Below are positions 42,123 through 54,042 of a stretch of 64,000 nt of DNA, piece after piece. The position numbers were made by a program, and so were the translations under genes. Location: the NCBI GenBank assembly GCA_038380435.1, contig JAWZYU010000009.1:63579901-63643900 (forward strand), written 5' to 3'. How positions within the stretch are numbered: the stretch's first letter is position 1; the number at the start of each line of letters is the position of its first letter. Under the pieces are notes generated by a model. The model searched no databases. It was not told where the DNA came from and saw only the letters and a list, made by a program, of their open reading frames with translations. This DNA is from Ryuthela nishihirai (taxonomy: Eukaryota > Arthropoda > Arachnida > Araneae > Heptathelidae).

Positions 42123-43553
42123 CGCCTACCTTGTGAATCGAATAGTACGTTGTGAGTAGTACTTGTGGAAAACTGTGAAACCAGAGTTAGCAATAGGCAT
42201 TTTGTCAAAAATTTCGCCCGAAACTTTTAACTTGGATTTTTGTTATAAGAGTTGTGTTTTAAATTTTTAGGGCAATTTTTCATGACTAGAAGCAGTTTAG
42301 CTTTCATAACTCTTTAAATATTAAACGAATATTGCGGAAAAGAGATATTAGAGAGCTTTGCGTAAGATCTTAAATTTTTTTCCAGTTATATTTTTTTCCA
42401 AAAAAAAACCCAACCTATTTTCGGGTTTAGAGAGCTTTGAATGTGATTTCCATTAACCTAACATGGAAGTGCCCAGAAACGTTTTATAATATAATCCTGA
42501 TATGTAACTCTATATGTGTTTCTCTTAAAGGGTACCAAAACTGTCTATCATAGATTAATCAGTTCTAGTTAATGGCAATAACGACTTAGTTATTCTATTT
42601 GCCTAATTCTCTCGTGTTACTAATATTAAGACGGCGTCCCTATTTGATTCCATCCATTTTGGCAGCTTAGTAATAAACATTTTACTGCAGTTATTTTAAA
42701 TCTTTATACATTCTCCCAAAAAATGTTTTATTTCCAGTAGGATAGTTTTTTTTATGGAAGAAAGAAACAAATATTTGTATTTCTTGACCTGCTGTCACCA
42801 CCAGATCATTTCTGAGTATTATTAGAGCGATAGAGGCACTCAAGCACATGCTCGCTCTCAGCAAGAGAGATGGTGGGCCACGTTCTTTAACGTTTGCATC
42901 TGCTAAGTGCAGATGGCCCCGAATCTGCATCGCTAGTGATGAAAAGCAAACTTTGCCTTGTGATATGAAGTAACAACTCTCATCCGGTCTTTCCGTATAT
43001 ACGCTTACATCATCAGCTACGTCCTCTGGCACTCACCATCTGCCTCGCTCTGCTAGAAAAGTTTATACTTCAGTAGACACAGCGCATACATTGTTTAGTT
43101 CCCGTTGTGCGTGTAACACAAGTTCTCTGAGCAGATTGTTTATTTGTTCTGCATCTGGTGATAAATTCGGTTGAGAGGACTCTTGAGCTTTTGCATGCAA
43201 GTTGTTTCCGGCAAAGGAACAGGACACATCATTGCAGTATTAGTGAGGTGATGATATGATGCTTTCTCTCCACGCTTTGTGTAAGCTTATTTAATGAGGG
43301 CAAATGACTTTCTTTTACGTCCCCTCCCCCTTTTGTTGTTGTTGTGCTTTAAAACTATTTCCAAGCGATATTTGTAGCTAAAATGTCAAATCTTTCGTCT
43401 GAACATGGAGGAAAGCTCATTTTCAAAGAGAATAAAGTTTGTAAATTTTTCAGGTTTAGGGGTAGAAATTAAAACCAAAGGAAGATCATCCAAAGGAATA
43501 ACTTTTTTTCATTTAATTGTTAAAACAAAAAGAAAAAGTTGATTTTTTTTCCC
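42123..43553. other. No recognised gene
   Basis: A minus-strand frame of 113 codons (42691-43032) has a readable middle (GQIRGHLHLAD-like) but no recognisable family; considered too weak to call. Confidence 0.45.
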
Positions 43554-43565
43554 ATTCCTGGAGAA

Positions 43566-43953
43566 AGGTTGGGTTGTTTTACCTCTGAGCGACACTTTTT
43601 TTGCACACATTGGGCTAAATGGCCAGGTCACAAGGACCCCGAAGGCTCAGAGAAGGTTGAGAGTGAGTCCCCTTTCCCAACCTTCTCTGAGAGCTGTTGA
43701 GAGACAGATGTTAGCCTCCCGTCAAGGCCATCCAGCGTGTTCTTTAGCATGCACAAGTATGACCCTCCTGAACACGTGCCACGGCTTAACGTCCCATCCG
43801 AAGGAGGGTTGCCTTTCCCAGCCCATCGGTGTCCCCAACTGATCGAGGGTAGGATGGGGAGTTTTGCGGAGATAAATATTAACGCTGGTCCAGCTGGGAC
43901 TTGTGAACTGCAGATTACGAGCCTGGCGCGCTACAGCCGAGCCACTCACGCCC
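43566..43953 (-). mobile_element. SINE-B, full length, with internal inverted patch
   Basis: Minus strand. Duplications attcctggagaa (43554-43565) and attctggagaa (43954-43964). At 43646-43691 the family sequence is replaced by an inverted copy of its own ctcagagaaggttg, giving a 14-bp hairpin with an 18-nt loop. Confidence 0.9.
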
Positions 43954-43989
43954 ATTCTGGAGAACTCCACACTCAAAGAATGTAGCTGT

Positions 43990-44155
43990 TTGTGTTGCTT
44001 TACATCTGAGGTCACTTTTTTGTCACAATGGACTAAATGGCTAGGTCGCAAGGACCCTGAAGGCTCAGCGAAGGTTGCTTTATGTCCCATCCGACGGACG
44101 GTGGCAACCTTTACAAGCCGATCAATCGAGATCAGGACAGGTATTAGCTGAGATA
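43990..44155 (-). mobile_element. SINE-B, internally deleted
   Basis: Minus strand. 3' end through gctcagcgaaggttg, then jumps to tatgtcccatccgacggacg and ctgagataaa. About 150 bases of the core are missing, as is the head. Confidence 0.75.
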
Positions 44156-44159
44156 AAAA

Positions 44160-45797
44160 AAAAAGCGAGTATCATTTTATTAATACCAAAAAAGGATTTT
44201 TCATTTCTATCTTTGCACAAATAAATTGAATGTCTATTGACGCACATATAAACAACAGCTCATTTTTTTAAATGACTTTAAGCACAAAACATCTCACACA
44301 CGAGAGTATCGTTTTCGTAAATAATTCTGATGCTATTTGTTTATACGAACATGTTCACTTCACGCAGGGTTTTTTATTAGTGTTCCGTCGAATTACTACC
44401 ACTGGTCAACGTAAATATTTCAAATGGTTAGAATAATGAAGCAAAAAAGAGTATTGAAATGGTTAACTGAAAAAAGGTTTTTTTTGTAGTGAGGGAGATG
44501 CAAAACTACGTCTCTTAATAACATGGCAGGGGTACTAATCTCTACAGCATCAGCTGTTAATCTTTCTTTCAGTTGATGTGACCTATAGACTTTCCCTCAT
44601 ATTATACGACTCACTCGTGGCGCCATCTATGTTGGGAAAGGGACACCAAGTCACAGATATATACAACACTCACATCACAGGATATTTCCTGTGATATTTT
44701 ACTACTGAAAAATGCGTTAAACTATTTCTCTTGAAAAATGTGCATTTATAATAAAAATTTATATTTCTGTTAATTTTTAATTAGTAAGGTATCTTAAAAC
44801 AATTTTTTTTCCTTATTTAGAAATAAAAATGTCATTAATAAAACTAAATGCTATAAAACAAGAAATCGTTAGCAGTACATAGGTATACCCTATTATGCTG
44901 TATATAGATATAAAACTTATAAAAGTATAAAGATGCAATTGCCAACACATCATTCAAAACATTTTTATGGATTTTAAAGTATATAAATTCTTGATCCCAA
45001 GATGGATGACTATGTCGGTTGGAATTGGTGTCATGCCGATAGGAGAGTTTTCAATCTCTTGCTTCCAATGGAGGTAGTTTATGGTGCTGTCAGTAATCCA
45101 GATGACTCTGTTACACTGCAGACAATGGGAGATTAAGATCTTTTGGAGGCTCCCAGACACCAAGACTTTCGGGACCTTTCCTTATAGTTTCGAATGGATA
45201 TAAAACACATGGTCTCATGCTGAAAAGAAAAAGATGATATCATGTTTTTGTCTACTTATTTATTTTTTTTTCGTTTTTAATAATACTATTTATATTACAG
45301 TCAGTCGTAGGGCTCCTACACTTGGAGCTTCTAAGCACGTCCATTTCGAATAATCCGACACTAACTGCAGAACTTGTGAAGACTGTTTGGGCCTTCCTCA
45401 TATCTGTTAAAAGCAAAATAAAGTTATTTACTTGACCTCGTTTGGGCTGCTTGGTAGCCAACTTCAGAAATCTGCAAGTGGTTTCATGTTCCACGTAACT
45501 TATCAGGTTCTTTAATAACAATTAAATTGGTACACAGTACTCAGTAAATTCGGACTAGTCCATTTCAAAATCTCGGCCGTTTTGGGCCGTTCTGGGCGTT
45601 AAAGGGTTAACAGACCTTATATGTATATATAGGAATGACATGAATTGTGAATGTATATTCTGAAAGAGATTTACTAAAGACCAAAAAATAACTCTGCTAG
45701 ATAACTGACTCTTTGATTTCCAGCTTTAACAGAGGATATTTCAGTTTGGTGAATTCGATGGCATGTGAATCTGAAACTGCTTCGATCCGGATGGGTC
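44160..45797. other. No recognised feature
   Basis: AT-rich; short frames only. At 45798-45880 a 42-bp unit (tctagatcagtatat) occurs twice, just left of the hAT element. Confidence 0.45.
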
Positions 45798-45874
45798 AGT
45801 CTAGATCAGTATATTTAGATGATCATGCAGTTCAGTGGTCATCTAGATCAGTATATCTAGATACTCATGTAGAT

Positions 45875-46168
45875 CAGTGTTCCCAACGGTGGCCCCACTG
45901 CTCTTTTGGGGCGTTTTTTGAGTGTTTCTGTAGACATAGATTAAATAGAATATCGAAATATTCTTATGTAGATTAATATAGATATGGAAGTATTGTTTAT
46001 CCATGCTTAGAAGTCCATGGAGAAAAAATGCTCGTAAATTTGTCTTCACTATAAATATTATTTAAACTAATTTTGTAACAGAAAAATATATTTTGAATTC
46101 CATGAAGGGGTGGGGAACGTTAGAAAATATGAAGGGACCACTGAGCTCAAAAAGGTTGGGAACCGCTG
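45875..46168. mobile_element. hAT-type MITE, 294 bp
   Basis: Ends cagtgttcccaac and (inverted) cagcggttcccaac. Flanking 8-mers atgtagat and acctagat match at 6 of 8 positions, the duplication length of hAT elements. No coding capacity. Confidence 0.65.
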
Positions 46169-46179
46169 ACCTAGATGGA

Positions 46180-48198
46180 ACAAAAAATAATGTGGGAGAT
46201 TTGCAATCGTTATTGTAATTAATCCAACCTTTCAAAGAAATGTAAATTCATTTTTTCTTAGATAGATAAACATTTATTCCCATTCTATAGATAAGTTATA
46301 TATTTCGTATAAAGTATTCTGCATAACATATTTTCTAAACTTATACATTCAACTTTAGAAATATTGAAAACATCCGCAAGAGTTCAAGTAACTCGCATGT
46401 GGGTTTACATAATTTGGTAAAACATATTTGAAAAATAATAATTATACCCACACAGTTGCTGTTAGGCAAGTGAGATGGTTTTAAAGAAACTTGATTTTTT
46501 ATAATTTTAGGATCAATTTGTTAAATTTTCACTGGGAGAAACTTGTACTTACTGCTGGGGTTCTTGTGACCTGGCCATTAAGCCTTCGAATGTACCGTTT
46601 AGTGTTAAAGCAAAAGCAACCAAAGCCTTCTCTAGATTTCCTATCTGTTTGTAATTCACTGGATACTTCCTTCAGTAGAGATAAGCCTACAATTTATCCC
46701 TTGAAGAATATAGAAGATAACTCCCTAAGAGCTGACCATAACAACAGAACAGTCAGATTTATTGCTCTATTTCACGTTATGGCTGTTTTCAGAAAGCCAC
46801 ACACACCGCATTTTTTGCTTTTCTTTCAGCGTTTTTGTCAGTTGAACGCGGCGCATAAAATAAATAAACCTATAAAGACATTGCTTACTTTCAGGGGAAA
46901 TATATTGGACAATGATCTCACTCTCTGAGCAGAAACAAGTTTTAATACAATTACTCTTAGTTTAGTAAATGAGCCTATTTTATAGTGATTAAATTGCAGG
47001 ATCAAAGGTACCGACAATCAAGAAAGCATAAATTCATCAATTCAAATTGCTTAGAATTTCTCACAATAATTACTTTTCACTTTCAACAGTTATATACTAA
47101 TTATAGAACTCTATGTATACAAAGAAAGTGATCCTCAAATAGCCATTGGCTATCAGGACCGTGCAAAAGTGTCTGGAGCACCAGGGTGCAGAGTCCATTT
47201 GGTGTCACACATCCAATTTCTTGATATATTTTTTCGTAGAAATTTCTACGAAATTAAAACAAAATTATCTGTCTTTCTAAATTCTTATTTCGATTTATTA
47301 CAAGACAACACAAAGTTCACAATAAAAATATAAATACAATTTTTAGTTGACTTTAGATGGGAAATACAATTTGAATACTTTTTTTTAGTTTACACAATAA
47401 TATTTCTGTTGAGTTTACACAATAATATTTCTGTTGAGTTGTTTGCAGTAATAGAATCTATATTGTTCAGAATTGAATTTGGAAAAGAACATGTTTGAAC
47501 CTTTTCTCTCTCAACTGATGATATGGCCGAGGCACTTGCGATAATTTAAGCGGTATCATCAAAATCATCTAACTTTATCCGTACAATCCTAAATTAGGAT
47601 TGTACATTGTACCGATGGGGAAAATTATTGTATGAATACGATAATTATTGTATACGATCACTAAACAGGCATTTCTTAGAAACTGTGTGAATACCAATCT
47701 GTTAAGCGTCCCTTATGCCACCAACTGACTTTCCCAAAAAATTTTCTTCTTCACTTGATGAATACAGCAAATCCCTTTAAAATTTAAAAAATATTTTTCA
47801 TACCAATAAAGGAAAATATTTTTCATACCAATATAACTAGTATCTTAATCTTCCTTAAATTCCTACCCTCCGTACTTGAGATACTAGTATGAAGACCTCC
47901 GAAAGGGCTCATTCACTTGTGGAGCCCCGGGTCAACGCCCCCGATGATGCACACGCACACACACACTCCCTTTGTGCATGCCCTGTTGACTACTTAAGTC
48001 CACCAGACTTTGCATTTCATATTTCCATACATATCTTAAGCATCAACAATTGTATTTGGACAGTAAGACTAATTCTAATAAGATCCTATTTAACATTAAA
48101 CAAAAGAGGCGAAAAGATAATTTATGTAAAAATGGATAAAGGTTAGTAACATAATTCTGAATAATACATTAATGTTTATAAATGCTCCAGAAGCAATG
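46180..48198. other. No recognised gene; SINE-B trace and small duplications
   Basis: 46555-46625 (ggttcttgtgacctggccat) is a SINE-B 3' trace. A 25-bp unit is doubled at about 47391-47440 and another at about 47787-47835. A 12-bp palindrome lies at 47580-47604. The 145-codon frame 46491-46928 starts in the SINE trace and is not gene-like. Confidence 0.45.
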
Positions 48199-48199
48199 A

Positions 48200-48592
48200 G
48201 GGGGGGGGGGGGATTCAGTCGGTAGCGCGCTAAGCTCGTTTTCTGATGCTCCAAAATTTGAAATCTCACTGCGTCTGCGTCGAAATTTTCTCATCTAACC
48301 GCTGCTTTTCCTTCAGTGAGAAAGATGAGCTTAAAGAAGAAAGAAGAAACCAATGAGCTTAAAGAAGTCGACTTTTTTTCGTCTGCAGCGTTTAGATCTT
48401 CAAGTAAAAGAGAGCATACTTTGTGCACATTAAAGAACACTTCGGGTGGTTTTGAAGTGATGCTTTCGTCTGTTTCCTAACATCTGTCCAGAGGAGCCCT
48501 TCATAACTCTGAGCTGTGGTCACTGTGATCTGGCCATTAAACCCATTGCGCGGAAAAAGTGCAGCTCAATGATAAAACAACCTAACCGTGCA
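48200..48592 (+). mobile_element. SINE-B, old copy
   Basis: Head cagtcggtagcgcgctaagc, core tgcacattaaagaacac, end gatctggccattaaaccc, aatgataaaacaacctaac. Many substitutions and an insertion near 48340. Confidence 0.65.
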
Positions 48593-48801
48593 ATAAGAAC
48601 TTTGATTTCTGTTAAAAGTGTACAAATAAATGTTTATAGCTTTAGAAAGTAAATTACTAACTACACTCATCCTTATTTTAGGATTGCCTGTGCCTAGACG
48701 AATCTTTCTCTCTCCACTTCTTTCTATATACATAATCTTCCTCCTGAAGACAATATTTTAACCACGATATTTCTCCATTTCTTCCTCGGATTTCTCCTTC
48801 C

Positions 48802-49094
48802 TTTCCTTCCAATTGGTTATCATTCCAATGTCCATCCTCATTCTAATCTATGTTTATACCATCACATTATATTTTTCCTTCCAATTTGTTATCATTCCAA
48901 TGTCCATCCTCATTCTAATCTATGTTTATACCATCACATTATATTTTTCCTTCCAATTGGTTATCATTCCAATGTCCATCCTCATTCTAATCTATGTTTA
49001 TACCATCACATTATATTTTTCCTTCCAATTGGCTATCATTCCAATGTCCATCCTCATTCTAATCTATGTCTATACCATCACATTATCTTTTTCT
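48802..49094. repeat. 72-bp tandem repeat, four units
   Basis: Unit starts at 48812, 48884, 48956 and 49028 (ttggttatcattccaatg), spacing exactly 72 bp, nearly identical. As 72 is a multiple of 3, one plus-strand frame stays open through all units (24-residue repeats), but the opposite strand reads as a LINE RT C-terminus. Confidence 0.95.
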
Positions 49095-49304
49095 CGATTT
49101 CTCTCTTCAACATCTTCCTCTGCTCCTGTAATACTTTTGATTTCCTGTCTTCTATTTTTATCCATTTTTGTTAAAAGTGAACACTCCTCTATTTCAACTG
49201 CTCTTATACTAGAATTTCACCTTCCTTTCAACGTCCATATCTCTGATCCGTATGTTAAAATACTATTTAAAATGGGGCCCATGTGTATATGTGCGTGTGT
49301 ATGT

Positions 49305-49495
49305 GTGAGGCGGCTCAGTCGATAGTGCTCCAAGCTGTAGCTTGGAGCCGTTAAGATTTGACACCCCTAAACTACCATCTTTTCCTCGGTGAGTTAAAGG
49401 CAGCCGTCCATAACATGAAATGTAAATCTATGGCCCCATGTGCATGTTAGAGAACACGCTGGAAAGCCTTGACGGAAGATTCTAGCAATGTTCAA
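49305..49495 (+). mobile_element. SINE-B 5' part, old
   Basis: gaggcggctcagtcgatagt (A-box region), tttcctcggtgagttaaagg, ccccatgtgcatgttagaga, acacgctggaaagccttgac. Diverged. Confidence 0.6.
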
Positions 49496-49934
49496 AATTC
49501 AAAAACACACTCACTGCACCTCAATGATTATTTCATCAGACAGACTTGTTTCTAAAAGCAAGGTCTCTCTCTTCCACAGGTCTTCTCCCGGACGAAATCA
49601 AGATCTATAGAATGTTCTCTGGCTAGTGGATTTGGCGATTCGTGGCAGCTCCCTCATGGTGTAGTGCTGTCTCTGTATAGCGGAACACCGGGATTGCCAC
49701 ACATTACTAATTGTCTATTTTTAAGTTTGGCAATTTTTATCAGTCCGTAATTTCTCAGATATGTTTGGTTTTTACGTTTAGGCACTGCTCAATTTTCGCA
49801 AATACCCCTCCCCATACACACACCACACAAACACACACTCGATGATTAAACACCCAGACGAATCCTGATTTATCAGTTAACGGTCAAGTTCGTAATAACA
49901 GCCCTTTCTCTGCTGCCATACTGTAATGAATACT

Positions 49935-50013
49935 TTCTTAATGGATTCTCTGGATCAGCCCTTTATGTGCAGAAAGGTGACGCTCAGAGGTAAAACAACT
50001 CAACTCTCTACAG
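49935..50013 (+). mobile_element. SINE-B 3' end, old
   Basis: 'ccctttatgtgcagaaaggt', 'gacgctcagaggtaaaacaa'. Probably the other end of the copy at 49305 after a 440-bp insertion. Confidence 0.55.
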
Positions 50014-50570
50014 ATGAGTGAAAAGTTTTTTCTTTAGTTCTTTGAATATATGCTCCAACCCCATAAAAAAACATTCGCAATCTTATTGCTCTCTTCCTTG
50101 TTTTATTCTTCTCACTCCCTACATGAATGTACAATTTTTCAGGACAACAGTAATCTATTCTTGCACATCTTTTTCATACAGAGTTTTAAAGAAGTTGATG
50201 GTACATAGCATCTTCGTTTTAACCCTTTAGGAATTCGAAATTCTCTACATATTATATTTCCCAATTTCATTTGATAGACATCAATAAGATACAAATACTT
50301 TACAACACTTATTAATCTTTTAATCGTATTTCTTTTATTGTATTCCATAGTTCATTCCACTACAAGCTATCACGCTCTTTTTAAAAATCCACCAAATCGC
50401 TATGAACTTCTTTATTCTTTACTACTTATGTCTTTTCTCTTGTCTAATTAAGAAAACGTTGTCAACATACAATACCTTAGTTATAAACCAGATCTATTCC
50501 TCCACCGTACTGTATTCGTATATTATTTCTCATTATCCTCCTAATAATTCTCATACTACTACTTTGCACA

Positions 50571-50949
50571 GGGGTGGCTTAGTCGGTAGCGCGGCAGGCT
50601 AGTAATCTGTAGTTCCCAGGTTCGAGTCCAAACTGGGTCAGCGTTGAGACTTATCTCCGCAAAACTCTCCGCCCTGCCCACGGTCAGTAGGGGACACCGA
50701 TTGGCTTGGAAAGGCCGCCGTCCGTCGGATGGAACGTTAAGCCTTGTCTCCCTGTACGGGAGAGCCATACCCTGTGCGCGTTAAAGAACACGCTGGATGG
50801 CCTTGACGGGAGGCTACCATCTATCTTCCAACAGCTGTTACCAGTAGGTCCCCTCCCCCAACATTTTCTGAGCCTTCGGAGTCCTTGTGGCCTGTCCATT
50901 TAGCCCATGGTGTGCAAAACAAAATGCCGCTCAGAGGTAAAACAACCCA
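50571..50949 (+). mobile_element. SINE-B, full length, 379 bp
   Basis: Duplications actactttgcaca (50558-50570) and actactttgtaca (50950-50962), one mismatch. A box tggcttagtcgg, B box ggttcgagtcc. Young copy. Confidence 0.95.
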
Positions 50950-51066
50950 ACTACTTTGTACATAATTTCATCTACAGTTATTTTCTTCTTTTTTATCTCC
51001 TCCTTAATATACAAATACCTAAATATAAATTATTATTTTTTAGATTATTATCACTATCAAAACTGT

Positions 51067-51455
51067 GGGGCGGGGGTGGCTCAGTCGGTAGCGCGCCAGG
51101 CTCGTAATCTGTAGTTCCCAGGTTCGAGTCACAGCTGGGTCAACGTTGAGATTTATCTCCGCAAAAATTCCCCGCCCTGCCCACAGTCAGTAGGGGACAC
51201 CGATGGGCTTGGAATAGGCCGCCGTCCGTCGGATGGGACGTTAAGCCGTGGCCCCATGTGCGGGAGAGCCATAACCTGTGCTCGTTAAAGAACACGCTGG
51301 ATGGCTTTGACGGGAGGCTACCATCTGTCGCCCAACAGCTGTTCCAGTGGGTCCCCTCCCCCAACCTTCTCTGAGCCTTCGGGTTCATGTGACCTGGCCA
51401 TTTAGCCCATGGTGTGCAAAAAAGTGCCGCTCAGAGGTAAAACAACCCAACCCAA
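51067..51455 (+). mobile_element. SINE-B reference copy, 389 bp
   Basis: Perfect duplications atcaaaactgt (51056-51066 and 51456-51466). Head gggggtggctcagtcggtag, A box tggctcagtcgg; anticodon-arm region ccaggctcgtaatctg resembles elongator tRNA-Met (which reads tctcataatctg); B box ggttcgagtc. Core: cgatgggcttgga, ccgtccgtcggatgggacg, cgttaaagaacacgctggat, ttgacgggaggctaccatc. Ends gctcagaggtaaaacaaccc without a poly(A) tail. A pol III-transcribed, LINE-mobilised SINE; the ends suggest recent insertion. Confidence 0.95.
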
Positions 51456-51559
51456 ATCAAAACTGTTTATTGTTTATATCAATTAAGCCTGGAGCAGAAA
51501 AGATGGAAGTCCATTTTTTAAGATTCACTGCGGAATTTTTACATCAATGGCTTCATCTT

Positions 51560-51740
51560 GTCGCGTTCGATGGGCTTGGAAAGGTCACCGTCTGTCGGAT
51601 AGGACGTTAAGCTATGGCCAGTGGGCAGGAGAGCCATTCTTTAGGCATGTTAAAGAAGACACTGCATGGCCTTGACGGGAGGCTTTCATCTGTTCATAAC
51701 AGCTGTCTAGTGGGTTCCCTTATCTCAATCTCTCGTCGCG
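51560..51740 (+). mobile_element. SINE-B middle fragment
   Basis: 'gatgggcttggaaaggtcac', 'aggacgttaagctatggcca', 'catggccttgacgggaggct'. No head or 3' end. Confidence 0.75.
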
Positions 51741-52074
51741 TGACACGAAGGTTGCCAGATCACTAATTTCTGAAAAATCGTTGCCAAATATTTTTTTCTG
51801 AATTCTGTAATCAACTATAGTGTTCGTATATTTTTTAAGCGACTGTACTACAGCAGCAGCGCCTTTCTGTGCAAACTCGTTTTTTTTTTATATTCTGCAA
51901 AAGTATACTATAATTTTTTTAATATATTTTGCAATCATAAATAAAGGTAAAAATGCAATCCAAATGGATCTAAGGATTTTAACGAAAACTAGGTAATGCA
52001 ATTTCGTAACTAAATTCGGCAAAAATGGAAGTAATAAATTAATATATGTATATAATTTAAAACATTCAATGAGA
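51741..52074. other. No recognised feature
   Basis: AT-rich. Confidence 0.4.
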
Positions 52075-52245
52075 CCTGGGTTCGAGCCCCGGGTAAGGCA
52101 TGGCTGTCTGTGTCGTTTTTCTGCTGAGGTCCTGCCATCCTCTCAGACCTTCTACTATGGCATATAAACTGACAGGCTCCTGTCAGACCTCTGTGGCAAG
52201 CAGCTGCTTGAGGGGGTATTTATTTATTATTTTTTATTTATTAAT
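52075..52245 (+). mobile_element. SINE-A, truncated at the B box
   Basis: Starts at gggttcgagccccggg, then gtcgtttttctgctgaggtc, complete body and TTTATT tail. Close to 17012-17225, but without the first half of the tRNA head. Confidence 0.9.
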
Positions 52246-52249
52246 GTAT

Positions 52250-53367
52250 AGTACAATATGCAAATCAACTTTATTCCCATTATCTAATTTCCATTTTATA
52301 AATAAAATTCATTCCTTTTACATAATTTCCATTTTTATAAATCAAATTTATTCCCTTTATATAATATTCATTTTATAAATCAAAAGACAAAAAATTATTT
52401 GAATATTAAAGTATTTACTATATGCTTTGTAAATACGCAGAGTAAAAAAATACATAATCATCCGTTTAATATAAAAAAAAGAAAAAAGGCAAACTTGTTA
52501 TTGAAAAGTACACGTAAAAAAACATTTTTCACGTTAATGAATAAAATATAAACGATATGCTTCAGAACACAAATGGAAGGACAAAAAATATCAAGATTAC
52601 ATTTCAATAACGAAAAAAAGGCATTAATTTCTAGTATACTTGACAATATTCAAATACTTCGCATGCGATGGGCTAAATAAACAATATTCAACAAATTACT
52701 TTTTCGATCACTTTTTCCATGAAAAGAAGGGAGGAACTTTTGCCGACCCCGTTCAATGTCTTCCATAGATAATGTTATCTTAGGCGACAAATATAATCTA
52801 ATCTTTTTAAGATATCGAATAAGATGCGCACATAATATTAATCGCCAAAAAATTCATTCTTGTATACTTTAAATTTGTCACAGTTTCATGTATTTGATTT
52901 TTCTCAATATCTTTCTCCTTTTATCGAGCCATCAATTCACCCATGTCCCTCTTAGCGTATTATCCCTAGGGACGGCCCTATGCTCACTCCAATTCTTGCG
53001 TGAATTTCTAAACGATGCAACGGATCACGTTTCGTCTCGCTCTGCCATCAAATGACTGCACTTTGGGGCAGTCAGTCTCTTCTACCCCAACTAGTGTGTT
53101 TACGTGATGGCCATCGTGTCCTTCCTCCTCCCCCTTCTCTGTCGAGGGAGTGAGAGCATACCCTTATGCTCGCTCACCCACGCCTTTGGGGATCATGATC
53201 GACGGAGAGAGACACTGAAAGGGACGTCAAGCTCATTGATCCCTATCTCTTCCTGGAACCCGTCTTCTAACTAACTAGTAATCAGACTGCTGCTTCGCGT
53301 TCCAGTTGTGATATAGGACAGATTTGAACGTCGCTGAGCTTCGTTAGGGATATATATTTTAAATATG
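52250..53367. other. No recognised gene
   Basis: AT-rich to about 52920, then a GC-richer patch (52930-53330) with no open frame or motif that I recognise. Confidence 0.45.
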
Positions 53368-53775
53368 GGTTGGGTTGTTTACCTCTGAGCGGCACTTTTT
53401 TGAACACCATGGGCTAAATGGCCAGGTCACATGGACCCCGAAGGCTCAGAGAAGGTTGGTGGAGGGGACCCACTGGAACAGCTGTTGGGAGACAGATGGT
53501 AGCCTCCCGTCAAGGCCATCCAGCGTGAATGGCCTTGACGGGAATTGGGCCACGGCTTAATGCCGGGCCCATCTTATTCGATATCTTTTTGGGGCCACGG
53601 CTTAACGTCCCATCCGACGGACGGCGGCCTTTCCAAGCCCATCGGTGTCCCCTACTGACCGTAGGCAGGGCGAAGAATTTTGCGGAGATAAGTCTCAACG
53701 CTGACCCAGCTGGGACTTGAACCTGGGAACTACAGATTACGAGCCTGGCGCGCTACCGACTGAGCCACCCCCCGC
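53368..53775 (-). mobile_element. SINE-B, rearranged by template switching
   Basis: Minus strand. Normal to 53528, then an inverted copy of the preceding 15 bases (arms 53505-53519 and 53529-53543), then a jump ahead to gggccacggcttaa, a 29-base insert of unknown origin, and gggccacggcttaa again, followed by normal sequence to the tRNA head. Confidence 0.85.
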
Positions 53776-53777
53776 CA

Positions 53778-54042
53778 AGGAGACAGATGGTAGTCTCCCG
53801 TCAAGGCCATTCAACGAGTTCTTTAACGTGCGCAGGGTATGCGTTCTCCGGCACACGGGGCCACGTCTTAACGTCCCATCAGACGGACGGTGGCCTTTTC
53901 AAGCCCATCGGTGTCCCCTACTGACCGTGGGCAGGGCGAGAAGTTTTGCGGAGATAAATCTCAATGCTGACCCAGCTGGGACTCGAACTTGGGAACTACA
54001 GATTACGAGCCTGGCGCGCTACCGATTGAGCGACCCCCGCCC
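53778..54042 (-). mobile_element. SINE-B 5' half
   Basis: Minus strand, from ggagacagatggtagtctcc to the head gattgagcgacccccgcc; lies directly after the previous copy. The 3' third is missing. Confidence 0.85.

Larger units (their letters stand above)
48805..50550 (-). pseudogene. LINE reverse transcriptase remnant, interrupted by SINE-B
   Basis: Minus strand, right to left: VLYVDNVFLI near 50465 resembles the RT catalytic box (YADD changed to YVDN). Next come weak C-terminal sequence at 50030-50340, then ILTYGSEIWTLKG near 49250, and WYRH before the 72-bp repeats, resembling the 'YGsEtWtl ... WyGH' end of RTE-type ORF2. SINE-B pieces occupy 49305-50013. Order and strand are consistent, but conservation is low. 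Confidence 0.4.

Noticed and set aside
42691..43032. 113-codon minus-strand frame as a gene
   Set aside because: No family, no splice context and no compositional contrast across its length.
44603..44615. Phage T7-like promoter (tatacgactcact)
   Set aside because: Shares 11 bases by chance; no polymerase or vector context and the remaining promoter positions differ.
46491..46928. 145-codon plus-strand frame as a gene
   Set aside because: Its first part is a decayed SINE-B 3' end; the rest is AT-rich without recognisable content.
48813..49325. 170-codon plus-strand frame with repeated hydrophobic 24-residue segments
   Set aside because: It is the reverse side of a LINE RT C-terminus plus a 72-bp tandem repeat; openness follows from the repeat length being a multiple of 3.
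50571..50660. Functional tRNA genes at SINE heads
   Set aside because: A and B boxes are present, but acceptor stems do not pair and the sequence runs directly into the SINE body.
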